A program made the position numbers and the translations under genes. Below are positions 33,163 to 41,823 of a DNA stretch of 64,000 bases, one piece after another. Source of the DNA: Rossellomorea marisflavi. Lineage in GTDB: Bacteria; Bacillota; Bacilli; Bacillales; Bacillaceae_B. The DNA lies in assembly GCA_003667865.1 (NCBI GenBank), contig CP033051.1:2253501-2317500 (forward strand), read 5' to 3'. The notes under the pieces are model-generated. The model made no database searches, was not told where the DNA came from, and saw only the letters and a list, made by a program, of their open reading frames with translations. The number at the start of each line of letters is the position of its first letter. Within the stretch, counting starts at the first letter, position 1.

Positions 33163-34560
33163 ATGAAATTAAAAATTATCCATACAAATGATGTACATAG
33201 TAACTTTGAGAATTTTTCTAAAGCGGCTTCTTTAATTATGAAGTATAAAGATGAAAATACCTTACTCTTAGATGGAGGAGATTTTGCTGATTTTAAAAGT
33301 ATTGAGTTACAGGGAACAAGAGGACTTGCAGCGATTGAACTGCTAGATTCATTAGGCTATGATGCTCTTACTTTAGGAAATAATGAAACGTTTAACGGTA
33401 TCGATACGCTTGAATATATGGCCACACGAAGTCCATTCCCATTCATCAGTAACAATCTGCAGAAGAAGGATCGCACTGAAGTAAATGGAGTCGTTCAAAG
33501 TACCATGATTGAAAAGAATGGCCTTACGATTCTTATTACAGGATCCTCACCGGATTTAGGTGGCTTTAATGACGGACTTGGTATTCATATTCGCCCATAT
33601 CAAGAAGCCATTATACAGGAATTAGAAAAGCATGATGGTCGTTATGACATTTGTATTCTTTTAAGTCATCTTGGGACACAAGCAGATGAAGAGCTTGTTA
33701 AAGAAATAAAAGAAATTGACGTTGTTATATCTGCTCACGACCATCAGCTATACACAGAAGCGAAGGTTGTAAATGGAACAATTATGAACAGTGCTGGTAA
33801 TTACGGAGAACACGTTGGTATTGTGGAACTAGAGGTAGAGGGCAGCAGCGTGTCATTATTGCACTCTGAAACGATTTCGACTGTAGATATGGAGCCGTTA
33901 CCACGTATCCAAGCTATCCTACAAAAGAATAAAGAGAAAGCCATTGAAGTATTAAGCCGTTCACTGTATGAGATAGAACGCCCTCTTTGGCATGATGTTA
34001 TAGAAGAAAATCCGATAAGCAATCTTATTGCTGATGGATTGAGAGACATGCTTCAATGCGATATTGGACTCATCAACAGTGGAATTGTGAATGCAGGTGT
34101 ATTTCATAATCTTTCTGCAAAGAAATTAATTGAAGTGTGTCCGTCTCCATTAAATCCTACATCGTTTGAGATTCAAGGAAAATATGTAAGACATGCGATT
34201 GAACTGTCTCTTGATGTCCAAGTATGCTTAGCAGATGGAAGAGGTCCTGGGTTTAGAGGGAAGTTTGTTGGTAGACTGCATGTTTCGGGTGCTGAGGTAT
34301 TTTATGATGGTAAAAACGTCAGTGAAATCAGAATTGATGGGAAACCATTAGATGATGAAAAGTGGTATACCGTAGCAAGCTCAGATTATTTGCAAAGAGG
34401 GTCCGGATATCCTTCGCTAGCACATAATCGTAATGAACACTACCTACCTGAGGAACTGAAAGATGTGATTCGAATCTATGGAGAGAACCCAAAATTTATA
34501 GAAAAAGCATATGAAAATAGATGGAAGGTCCATTCTGAAGTGAAAATTAAAACGGTTTAA
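33163..34560 (+). CDS. cytoplasmic 5'-nucleotidase/metallophosphoesterase (YunD-like)
   Basis: A 465-residue two-domain enzyme of the 5'-nucleotidase/UshA family. The N-terminal calcineurin-type domain has IHTNDVHSNF, LLLDGGDFAD, TLGNNETFNG, LLSHLGTQAD and VVISAHDHQLY, supplying the dinuclear metal ligands. The C-terminal substrate domain contains ENPISNLIADGLR, INSGIVNAG and ASSDYLQRGSGYPS. It has no signal peptide, unlike secreted family members. It hydrolyses nucleotides or related phosphates. ATG follows GGAGG. It converges on guanine deaminase, and both may serve purine turnover. Confidence 0.87.
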   Translation: MKLKIIHTNDVHSNFENFSKAASLIMKYKDENTLLLDGGDFADFKSIELQGTRGLAAIELLDSLGYDALTLGNNETFNGIDTLEYMATRSPFPFISNNLQKKDRTEVNGVVQSTMIEKNGLTILITGSSPDLGGFNDGLGIHIRPYQEAIIQELEKHDGRYDICILLSHLGTQADEELVKEIKEIDVVISAHDHQLYTEAKVVNGTIMNSAGNYGEHVGIVELEVEGSSVSLLHSETISTVDMEPLPRIQAILQKNKEKAIEVLSRSLYEIERPLWHDVIEENPISNLIADGLRDMLQCDIGLINSGIVNAGVFHNLSAKKLIEVCPSPLNPTSFEIQGKYVRHAIELSLDVQVCLADGRGPGFRGKFVGRLHVSGAEVFYDGKNVSEIRIDGKPLDDEKWYTVASSDYLQRGSGYPSLAHNRNEHYLPEELKDVIRIYGENPKFIEKAYENRWKVHSEVKIKTV

Positions 34561-34574
34561 ATACATGCATTATA

Positions 34575-34611
34575 TAAAAGGTTATCTCAAGCTTATGAGA
34601 TAACCTTTTAC
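34575..34611. terminator. bidirectional terminator
   Basis: AAAAGGTTATCTCA pairs with TGAGATAACCTTTT; it separates convergent genes. Confidence 0.85.
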
Positions 34612-34615
34612 TTTG

Positions 34616-35086
34616 CTAATATTCTATTCTACTTTTTGAACTTTCCCAAGCTTGAAATGGAAGCTGATCCTGTTCGATTGTCAGTTGATTCATTTCTAAT
34701 CTTCGTTGTTCAATAGGTAACGAAAGTTCATTATAAATAAAGTGATCATCAAATCCGATATTTGCCGCATCCTCTTTTGTACATGCATAATAAACAGCCT
34801 TAGGTCTTGCCCAATAAATAGCTCCAATGCACATCGGACATGGTTCGCAGCTCGTATAAATGACACAGTCTGTTAGCTGGTAACTGTTTAAGAACTTACA
34901 TGCTTGACGAATTGCTTGAACTTCAGCATGTGCCGTAGGGTCATTTAAAGACGTTACCTGATTGTACCCTTTACCAATAATCCTTCCTTTATGAACCACT
35001 ACAGACCCGAAAGGACCGCCATTGTTTTCCAAAACATTTTTATGTGCTAGCCTAACGGCTTCTTTCATGAATTCTTGGTCTTGCAA
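34616..35086 (-). CDS. guaD: guanine deaminase
   Basis: A 156-residue CMP/dCMP-deaminase-fold enzyme, the same length as B. subtilis GuaD and closely collinear with it. Zinc and catalytic residues are in DPTAHAEVQAIRQAC (H-A-E) and SCEPCPMCIGAIYWARPKAVYYA (P-C-x2-C). The late block IGFDDHFIYNELSLPIEQR and the ending PFQAW are GuaD-specific. It converts guanine to xanthine and ammonia in purine salvage. I chose a TTG at 35086, which has GAGGTGG at good spacing; an in-frame GTG lies inside that site. Confidence 0.9.
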   Translation of the reverse strand: MQDQEFMKEAVRLAHKNVLENNGGPFGSVVVHKGRIIGKGYNQVTSLNDPTAHAEVQAIRQACKFLNSYQLTDCVIYTSCEPCPMCIGAIYWARPKAVYYACTKEDAANIGFDDHFIYNELSLPIEQRRLEMNQLTIEQDQLPFQAWESSKSRIEY

Positions 35087-35254
35087 TCCAACCACCTCAA
35101 CATTTTAGTTTAATGGGAGTGCAAAAATCTCTGTATAGAGTATGTTAAGGTAAATAGGGGTTGTGAAACCATTTGTTTGTTAGATTTTCTAACGAAGAAT
35201 CTTTTGTAACAATTTTGGTTGGAAATTCGTCAAATAATATAAGGGGGTAGAAAA

Positions 35255-35470
35255 GTGAATCGTTTAGTATTGCGGATCATATGGATTATTCCAAACATCT
35301 TTTTTTATCTCATGTTTATAGGAGTTTCTAGATTTGTCATTAAAAATGCACAAGGACTAGTAGAGATTAATCGATTATTTATTTGGGTTTTCATGATGTC
35401 GATGCTATTATTGGTCTCCATCTTGGGAAGCTTTCGAATCTGGAAGTGGATAAAGGAGGGGGAGTTGTAG
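35255..35470 (+). CDS. small two-helix membrane protein
   Basis: A 71-residue protein with two membrane segments (about 8-27 and 44-62), starting with GTG behind GGGGGTAG. No family is recognised; it is short and hydrophobic, like several neighbours. Confidence 0.5.
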   Translation: MNRLVLRIIWIIPNIFFYLMFIGVSRFVIKNAQGLVEINRLFIWVFMMSMLLLVSILGSFRIWKWIKEGEL

Positions 35471-35487
35471 GTCGGTCAGGTGTGAGA

Positions 35488-35688
35488 TCATAGCTTCCTC
35501 ATTTTTTCCTTATATTTACTCCAATACTCCCAGCTTACAACAGAAAAACAAATCGCCATAATGGCAAGCTGAAAGGGATCCTGATGAATATATACATACC
35601 CAATCGTGCCAGCTATTGGAATTAACAGTAAGCATATAATGGAAATCCATTTAAGAACTTTAGGGTTTGCTTTCTTTTGATTATTCAT
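35488..35688 (-). CDS. small two-helix membrane protein
   Basis: A 66-residue protein with a basic N-terminus (NNQKKANPK), two hydrophobic segments (about 14-32 and 36-54) and a Trp/Tyr/Lys-rich end. The ribosome site is GGAGG upstream. No family is recognised. The minus-strand gene at 35727 lies 39 bases upstream and may share a transcript. Confidence 0.5.
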   Translation of the reverse strand: MNNQKKANPKVLKWISIICLLLIPIAGTIGYVYIHQDPFQLAIMAICFSVVSWEYWSKYKEKMRKL

Positions 35689-35726
35689 TCCTCTAGCCTC
35701 CTTACGTAATAAAATTTGGTTATCTT

Positions 35727-35909
35727 CTACCTGTCATTTCTACTATCCTTATGTTTCGTAAAACCATATATAGCAAGAGCAAGGAGAAACAACATTGAAG
35801 ACAATAACATGACAATACCATCCCACTCTCCGTTAAAGATTGTGACGTGAATGAGCGTCATTGTATGCATTAGAATCACAATGATAAGCAAGATTACTGA
35901 TGTATTCAA
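35727..35909 (-). CDS. small two-helix membrane protein
   Basis: A 60-residue protein with two membrane segments and a basic tail (KHKDSRNDR). The likely TTG start at 35909 is preceded by GGAG at eight bases. No family is recognised. It is divergent from the NTR-like gene starting at 36004. Confidence 0.45.
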   Translation of the reverse strand: MNTSVILLIIVILMHTMTLIHVTIFNGEWDGIVMLLSSMLFLLALAIYGFTKHKDSRNDR

Positions 35910-36003
35910 AGAAAAACTCCTAACTTCAGTGTGTATTGATTTATATTTATGTTACTACAAAATAATGGAAATATCATTGTTTTGTTCGTTCATTTTTTTA
36001 GAG

Positions 36004-36591
36004 ATGGGGAAGCCTCTTGAAGAAAAAATACTTATAGTGATTTTAATTATTTGGGGTTTGAGTCTGATTCACTTTTTTAATATGACTCCTTCACGAACTC
36101 ATGCTTGCTCATGCGCTGGACCTCAAAACCCAGAGGTGGCTCTTGATCAAGCAGATGCTGTATTTTCTGGTAAGGTACTTGAGATCAAGAAGGATAATCC
36201 GTTCGGTGGTTATAGTAAGCCAAATGTATTAATTGAAGTGACTAAAACCTGGAAAGGGGTATCAGAATCTCAAGTTATCATTGTGACAGGACAAGGTGGA
36301 GGAGATTGCGGATTTGATTTTGTAATTGGTCAAAAGTATTTAGTCTATGCGAGGCATTCTGTTCTATATGGAGATGAAGAAAACCTTACAACGGGTATGT
36401 GTGACAGAACCTCTGCGATTTACAAGGCTGGTGAAGACCTTGAACTACTAGGAATAGGGGAAGAGCCATCAGAGGTGGTTAATCTTCAAAACGATATAAA
36501 TAGTACGGGGATGCTAAAGTATATTTGGATTATACTTTTTATTTTGGCTGGCTTAACTGGATTGATTCTTTTAACTACTCGTAAAACATAA
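36004..36591 (+). CDS. exported, membrane-anchored NTR/TIMP-like cysteine-rich protein
   Basis: A 195-residue protein with an N-terminal signal/membrane segment, an extracellular domain and a C-terminal helix (about 168-190) followed by RKT. The mature part begins ACSCAGPQNPEVALDQADAVFSGKVLEI and contains GDCGFDFVIGQKYLVYA and TTGMCDRTSAI. The CxC start and spaced cysteines resemble the netrin/TIMP (NTR) fold found in some bacterial surface proteins. Its role is unknown. The ATG at 36004 gives a plausible signal peptide, but its ribosome site is poor; the true start is uncertain. Confidence 0.65.
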   Translation: MGKPLEEKILIVILIIWGLSLIHFFNMTPSRTHACSCAGPQNPEVALDQADAVFSGKVLEIKKDNPFGGYSKPNVLIEVTKTWKGVSESQVIIVTGQGGGDCGFDFVIGQKYLVYARHSVLYGDEENLTTGMCDRTSAIYKAGEDLELLGIGEEPSEVVNLQNDINSTGMLKYIWIILFILAGLTGLILLTTRKT

Positions 36592-36674
36592 TTATGATGT
36601 ACGAAAAGAGGGTTATAAATCATCATGTCGAATTGAATGATGGAGCAAACCTATGTGAAAAAGAGGAGATTGTT

Positions 36675-37934
36675 ATGAGTAGAGTAGGAGTCTATAAGGT
36701 TGATATTACCCCGCCATTAGGCATTGATTTTATAGGATATCATCGTCCATCAGGAGTTCGTTCGATTCATGAAAGAATTTATACAACAGCATTTGTATTT
36801 GAAAAAGGTGAACAAAAAACAATTATAGTAAGCATTGATAATATTGGTATGCTCATTGAGGATACCAACTGTATTCGCGATCAAATTGCAGAAGAGCTAA
36901 ACATGAGTAAAGAACAAATCATGGTTGTATTTACACATACCCATTCTGGACCTGCAACTGTAAGTGAGAAACCGTTAGTCAGTGCCTATAAGACCATGCT
37001 CATCCATCAATCCGTAAAAGCAGCAGTTCATGCACATAATCAACTGAGGGATTCAGAAGTTGGCTGGAATGTCACGATGGGTGAAATAGGAGTAAATCGT
37101 AGAGAACGATCACCAAATGGTACTATGCAAATGGGAATGAACCTCGATGGTGTAGTAGATAAGAGAATAGGTGTGCTAGCAATTAAGGATAAGGATACAA
37201 AGAAATACAGTGGAGTGATTGTATTCTGTACCGCGCACCCTAATGTCCTGATGTCTGAAAGTGAATGCCTTTCAGCAGATTATCCTGGTATGACAAGAGA
37301 AATTCTTGAAAGGACACTTGAGTGCCCTGTGATAATTGTTCAGGGTGCTGCAGGAAACGTGAATGCAAAATACAGAGGCTCAATGAAAGCTCTACGAAGT
37401 ATGGCACATGTTTTAAGCGGTCATGTGCTAACAATGATCCCGATGATTCAGTATAGCCCACTATCAAAACTGCAAATGTCTTCAAACACTTTATCTATGA
37501 AACTTAAAGACATTCCTGACCCAGAGGGGATTGATGAGATGGCAAGGACAGCAGAGGCACAATGGGGTGTAAACACAAGTAAGTGGCATAACGCCTGTTT
37601 GGAATTGTATAAGGCTAACAAAACGCAATTATCAGTTAACCTCGAAATTCAGTTGTTCCAGCTTAATGAAGGCTCCTTCTCCGGAATCCCTATGGAACCA
37701 TTCTCAGAAACAGCCCTTGCAATTAAGGACGCCAGAGAAGATGAACTCACATTCTTTGGGGGCTATACAAATGGCTATCTTGGTTATTTACCAATCAAAG
37801 AGGAGTATCCATTAGGCGGTTATGAAGTATTACTTAACCCTGTCGTCTATGGTCCCATTACTAGCTTATGGATGCCTCCTGTTGAACGTACTGCTGATCA
37901 AGTAGTAGAAATCGTATTAGATTTATATAAATAG
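36675..37934 (+). CDS. neutral/alkaline ceramidase N-domain-like hydrolase
   Basis: A 419-residue protein resembling the N-terminal domain of neutral/alkaline non-lysosomal ceramidases. VDITPPLGIDFIGYHRPSGVRSIHERIYTTAFVFE, MVVFTHTHSGPAT (metal-binding His motif), the internal VIVQGAAGNVNAK and the late GGYTNGYLGYLPIKEEYPLGGYE are typical. No signal peptide is visible and the C-terminal ceramidase domain is absent, as in many bacterial members; substrates of these are unknown. ATG 36675 has GAGGAG upstream. Confidence 0.82.
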   Translation: MSRVGVYKVDITPPLGIDFIGYHRPSGVRSIHERIYTTAFVFEKGEQKTIIVSIDNIGMLIEDTNCIRDQIAEELNMSKEQIMVVFTHTHSGPATVSEKPLVSAYKTMLIHQSVKAAVHAHNQLRDSEVGWNVTMGEIGVNRRERSPNGTMQMGMNLDGVVDKRIGVLAIKDKDTKKYSGVIVFCTAHPNVLMSESECLSADYPGMTREILERTLECPVIIVQGAAGNVNAKYRGSMKALRSMAHVLSGHVLTMIPMIQYSPLSKLQMSSNTLSMKLKDIPDPEGIDEMARTAEAQWGVNTSKWHNACLELYKANKTQLSVNLEIQLFQLNEGSFSGIPMEPFSETALAIKDAREDELTFFGGYTNGYLGYLPIKEEYPLGGYEVLLNPVVYGPITSLWMPPVERTADQVVEIVLDLYK

Positions 37935-37941
37935 ACAAAGC

Positions 37942-37980
37942 GCGCTCTCCTATTTTTTGGAGGGCGCATTATTCTTTTTT
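37942..37980 (+). terminator. intrinsic terminator
   Basis: GCGCTCTCC and GGAGGGCGC pair with one wobble, followed by ATTATTCTTTTTT. Confidence 0.75.
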
Positions 37981-38191
37981 GCTTCGTAACTTTAATGAAG
38001 GCATCTAAAATATCATGACTTATAGTAAACGCTTTACACTTATAAAAATCCAATGCTAGGATATTTACGCTCCATGCAACTATGTAGTTTCAAAAGATTA
38101 CGTATTAACGAAATTGTTTATACAGTAGGAATAAAAAATATTGAAACTTTTTACTATAAATGGTAGTAAATAACATAAAGGGGGAAAAATA

Positions 38192-39301
38192 ATGAAGTAT
38201 GTGTGGATTATAGGTGGGGTTTTACTAGTATTCGTTTTAATCGTTTTTGGTTTCTTTAAATGGATGAATAATAGCAGTGCTGATTATGTTCTAAATTTCC
38301 TGAAGAAAGAACCTAAGAAATCATCTATTGTGTTAAAGGAAAATCAACAGGTAGTAGTAGACTTACGATCATCAAACATGATGTCATTAGCGAGTACAGT
38401 GAAAATAATGGTCGCCATGGAATATGCCTATCAAGTACAAGAGGGCAATCGTCGTCCTGATGAGAATATTTCGCTAAAAGAAATAGAGAAGTACTATGTG
38501 GCAGGTTTAGATGGTGGAGCGCATGAGGCATGGCTCCAGGAAGTTGGAAAAGGAGAAACAGTATCTTTAAGAGAGGTTGTCCGAGGGATGCTTCGATATA
38601 GTTCTAACGCCAACACAGAATACTTAATGAAAGAACTTGAAATGCTTAAGATTGAGAATAGAATGAAGGACGTTGGTGTAACAAACCATTCACCACTTTT
38701 TTATTTTGTTTCTTGTTTATTCATACCATATGAAATTCGAAACCAAGAATTCTCTAGCCTATCAATGAAAGAAGCGCATGATAAGATTGTTGTGAAAATG
38801 GAGGAGATGACTCAAGAAGAGTGGGTAGACCTTTCTAATAAAATTCATGATAAGTTGACGAGTGATGGCGGTTATAAGCAGAGAGCCAATATTCTTGAGT
38901 GGTGGAGTATGGAATATGATCGATTATTCTCTGAAAAGTTTATAAAATCAACGACAGCAGAGTATGCAAATATTATGAGTAAAATTAATAACAAATGGTT
39001 CCCTGAGAAGGCACAAGAGGAGCTTGAATATTCACTTGGATCCCTAATGGAAAATGAAGCGAATCAACAGTGGTTAGAGAGGGCAGGAAAGAAGGGTGGC
39101 TCTACCTTAACAATTTTAACCGATGCACTTTATGCGGAGGATAAAAAAGGAAACCAATTCGAGTTAGCCATCTTTTTTAACGATCTATCATGGTTCCAGT
39201 TTCAAAAGCTAAGAGTAAGCTTAAATGACTTTGAACGGATGATACTTCAAGATGAAACGTATAGAAAGAAAGTTTACGAGAGTTTACAAAAAGATAAGTA
39301 G
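38192..39301 (+). CDS. membrane-anchored serine hydrolase, class A beta-lactamase fold
   Basis: A 369-residue protein with an N-terminal anchor (residues 3-24) and an extracellular serine hydrolase domain. The motifs are SLASTVKIMVA (S-x-x-K nucleophile), YSSNANTEYL (S-x-N) and a KTG-like KKGGSTLTIL near the C-terminus, giving the penicillin-recognising triad. The spacing and the helical insert between the second and third motifs fit class A-type hydrolases of Bacillus with no proven beta-lactamase activity. It may act on wall peptides or antibiotics. ATG follows AAGGGGGA. Confidence 0.78.
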   Translation: MKYVWIIGGVLLVFVLIVFGFFKWMNNSSADYVLNFLKKEPKKSSIVLKENQQVVVDLRSSNMMSLASTVKIMVAMEYAYQVQEGNRRPDENISLKEIEKYYVAGLDGGAHEAWLQEVGKGETVSLREVVRGMLRYSSNANTEYLMKELEMLKIENRMKDVGVTNHSPLFYFVSCLFIPYEIRNQEFSSLSMKEAHDKIVVKMEEMTQEEWVDLSNKIHDKLTSDGGYKQRANILEWWSMEYDRLFSEKFIKSTTAEYANIMSKINNKWFPEKAQEELEYSLGSLMENEANQQWLERAGKKGGSTLTILTDALYAEDKKGNQFELAIFFNDLSWFQFQKLRVSLNDFERMILQDETYRKKVYESLQKDK

Positions 39302-39367
39302 TAAAGGATAGGGTGTTGCAATAACCCAATATATATTGCTTCCTCTACAAAACTAGTATTACATAGA

Positions 39368-39402
39368 AAAGGCGTTCCGGTATACAGGGACGCTTTTTTG
39401 TT
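39368..39402 (+). terminator. intrinsic terminator (wobble-rich)
   Basis: AGGCGTTCC and GGGACGCTT pair with G-U wobbles around a short loop; seven T follow. Confidence 0.6.
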
Positions 39403-39566
39403 TCTAATTCTATCCAGAAATTAGAAGGTAGAAGTTAATTTTGTAGTTTTATGGTAAAATGGTTGTAAAGTATTGTAGTAAATTAGGAAAGAAGAATCTA
39501 TTAAAAATAGTTAGAAAATTGAATTTATTATATTGATAGATATGCATTTAGAGGAGGGAAGATGTT

Positions 39567-41597
39567 TTGAGCTCAACTAAGATAGCCGTAAGTACCATTA
39601 GGGAAAAGGATATGAAGTCAACTTATGAGTGGTTCTATGACAGAAAGGACTCATTTTACAAATTAGGTTGGATCTATTTCCAACAACAATCCGATTTAGA
39701 AACAGTATTTCATGAAACGATTGTAAAGATATATGATGAAAAACATCCAAAACAAGGAAAAGAATTTGAACCTTGGGTGACCTCTATTTTTATCTCAATA
39801 TGCCGAAATCGAGTGTCACAAAAAACAGAGCAAGCTTCTTCTCGTACAACAGAATTAGAGGATGAGATATTCCGTGAGCTAGACCAACTTCAGATTGAAT
39901 ACAAAGAAGCAATAGCCTTCGTTTATCTAAAAGAACTTACCATTCAAGAAGTCGCTCACATTCTGCAGGTTCCAGCTGATACCGTGAAAAATCGATTATT
40001 AGAGGGAATTCGAGTTCTTCGTAAAAAATTAAATAGTCAACATTTTGCTCGGAGTTGTAAGAATTATGAACGTAAATTTATTGATTACTTAGGGAAGACG
40101 TTGGAACGTGAAGAAAAAGTAGATTTAGAAATCCATTTGCATAGTTGTATAGACTGTCAGCGTGAGCTTTCTTCGATACAAGATACTATTTTTACTCTCA
40201 CTGAGGCTGGCGAAAATGTAAGAATGCCTTCTAATTTTATGGAAAACATTGAAAACAAGCTCGAAGAAACGAAGCGAAAACGTCTAAGATCAAGAAAGAA
40301 AAAGAATATCTGGGGCATGTCAGTAGCAGCGTTCTTCGTTCTTATGATTTGTACAGGCTTCGTTACGAATAGTTATGCAAATATGTATTACTCGTGGATT
40401 GGCTGGACAGAAAGTGAAGATGAACAATTAATCGCCTATTGGAAAAAAGGTCTTGGAGAACCATTAAATCTTGTGAAGGAAAATAATGGCGTCAAAATTA
40501 CGATAAAGAGTGCCATCGCTGATGATATTCAAACACTTATTTATTATGAAATTGAAGATACAACAAATGATCGTCAATACACGATGAATATGTATGATGG
40601 AGTCATGGTTGAGAATGAATTCGAAGTTCTAGATCGTTCTGTACAGGAAAGATATTACCCTCCTATATTTCAAAAAAACACACAAGATGATGATGAACCA
40701 AATGTATTTAAGGGAAAAATCAGTCTTTTGCCGATAGAAGAAGATGAAGCAACAATAGAACTAAAGATAACGAGACTTCAACAAATGTTTGATTCTATTG
40801 AATCAGCTTCGACAATTCCTTATGAAGAAATACAATTTCTTGAAGGAGATTGGACATTTGATATTCCAGTAAAGAAACATGAAGCAATCGTACATGATTT
40901 GGACCAGGAAATTGAAGTTGATGGTATTCCAATTACATTAACCAAACTTACATTGGCACCAACTGCAACACTTCTTGATTATCAATTTGAAAACTTTCAG
41001 CAGAATAGGCATATCAATACAATCCTCTTTAAAGAGATAAGAGCAAATGATAGAACAGCGAAAGCAGAAGTTTATTCTATGAATTGGCTTCAAGCAAGTT
41101 TTGAAGCGATTTATCCATATGAACCAGATCATGTTGAAATTCAATTCCATGCATTGGATTATTATCAGGAAGATCGAGCAACAATAAAAATTCAGGATAA
41201 GGAACTACCGCAAACCTTTGAATATGGTGGTAGTGACATCTCGATTGATCGAATTACCATTGGAAATCCAACACAAATTGAGTTAACCTATGGGCTTTCT
41301 GAGGAGCGTGAATTTGAATCTTTAAACATATTTCTACTACCTGAAAATGAGAAAGATCCTATTTCGATTGGAGGTTCGAGTGAAGGTGTATTAATCGATC
41401 GAGAAGGAAATCAATATGACATAGAAGATTATGTTTATAATTATGAAACAGTGGAACAGCCAAGATATTTCGAGACGAAACATGTTATGGAGATATACGA
41501 TAATGCCTCTGACCAAGCAATACCAAAAAATCTTGAAATACAAGGCTACATGTCTTCAACTTATCTTGATAATATTGTAGAGATTTCGCTAGATTAA
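39567..41597 (+). CDS. single-chain ECF sigma factor / membrane anti-sigma factor fusion
   Basis: A 676-residue protein. Residues 15-80 are sigma-70 region 2 (FYKLGWIYFQQQSDLETVFHETIVKIYD) and 107-155 region 4 (EYKEAIAFVYLKELTIQEVAHILQVPADTVKNRLLEGIRVLRKKL). Residues 164-200 carry a zinc anti-sigma motif with H190-x3-C194-x2-C197. A basic stretch and one membrane helix follow (about 247-268), and then a large acidic exterior of DUF4179/DUF5643-like beta domains (270-676). Usually the sigma and anti-sigma factors are separate genes; here the frame is continuous. The sigma part should be held at the membrane, possibly freed by proteolysis. The TTG start has GAGGAGGG at eight bases. DUF1272 and PP2C genes follow in the operon. 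Confidence 0.88.
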   Translation: MSSTKIAVSTIREKDMKSTYEWFYDRKDSFYKLGWIYFQQQSDLETVFHETIVKIYDEKHPKQGKEFEPWVTSIFISICRNRVSQKTEQASSRTTELEDEIFRELDQLQIEYKEAIAFVYLKELTIQEVAHILQVPADTVKNRLLEGIRVLRKKLNSQHFARSCKNYERKFIDYLGKTLEREEKVDLEIHLHSCIDCQRELSSIQDTIFTLTEAGENVRMPSNFMENIENKLEETKRKRLRSRKKKNIWGMSVAAFFVLMICTGFVTNSYANMYYSWIGWTESEDEQLIAYWKKGLGEPLNLVKENNGVKITIKSAIADDIQTLIYYEIEDTTNDRQYTMNMYDGVMVENEFEVLDRSVQERYYPPIFQKNTQDDDEPNVFKGKISLLPIEEDEATIELKITRLQQMFDSIESASTIPYEEIQFLEGDWTFDIPVKKHEAIVHDLDQEIEVDGIPITLTKLTLAPTATLLDYQFENFQQNRHINTILFKEIRANDRTAKAEVYSMNWLQASFEAIYPYEPDHVEIQFHALDYYQEDRATIKIQDKELPQTFEYGGSDISIDRITIGNPTQIELTYGLSEEREFESLNIFLLPENEKDPISIGGSSEGVLIDREGNQYDIEDYVYNYETVEQPRYFETKHVMEIYDNASDQAIPKNLEIQGYMSSTYLDNIVEISLD

Positions 41598-41617
41598 CAT
41601 ATAGAGGAGAAAACGAA

Positions 41618-41821
41618 ATGGCTTTGGAAATGAGAAAACAATGTGAAGCATGTTCGAAAGAACTCCAGAAGTCATCTATTGCCTATATTTGTACACATGA
41701 ATGTACGTTTTGTCAGGAATGTACGGAGAGGATGCATCATGTTTGTCCAAATTGTGGTGGAGAGCTAGTAAGGAGACCAAGAATTGTTGAGCAATCGGGT
41801 AGTTGCCCGATAGGTTCCTAA
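41618..41821 (+). CDS. DUF1272 domain small zinc-ribbon protein
   Basis: A 67-residue cysteine-rich protein. Pairs C-x2-C occur in QCEACSKEL, CTFCQEC and VCPNCGGEL, giving a treble-clef/RING-like zinc fold typical of DUF1272. It starts 20 bases after the sigma/anti-sigma gene behind GAGGAGA and ends 2 bases before the PP2C gene, so the three are one operon. The function is unknown; a role in protein contact within the sigma pathway is only an inference. Confidence 0.85.
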   Translation: MALEMRKQCEACSKELQKSSIAYICTHECTFCQECTERMHHVCPNCGGELVRRPRIVEQSGSCPIGS

Positions 41822-41823
41822 GT

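Noticed and set aside
38192..39301. Considered a true class A beta-lactamase giving resistance
   Set aside because: S-x-x-K and S-x-N motifs are present, but the usual Glu-x2-Leu-Asn omega-loop motif is not visible, so only the fold is claimed.
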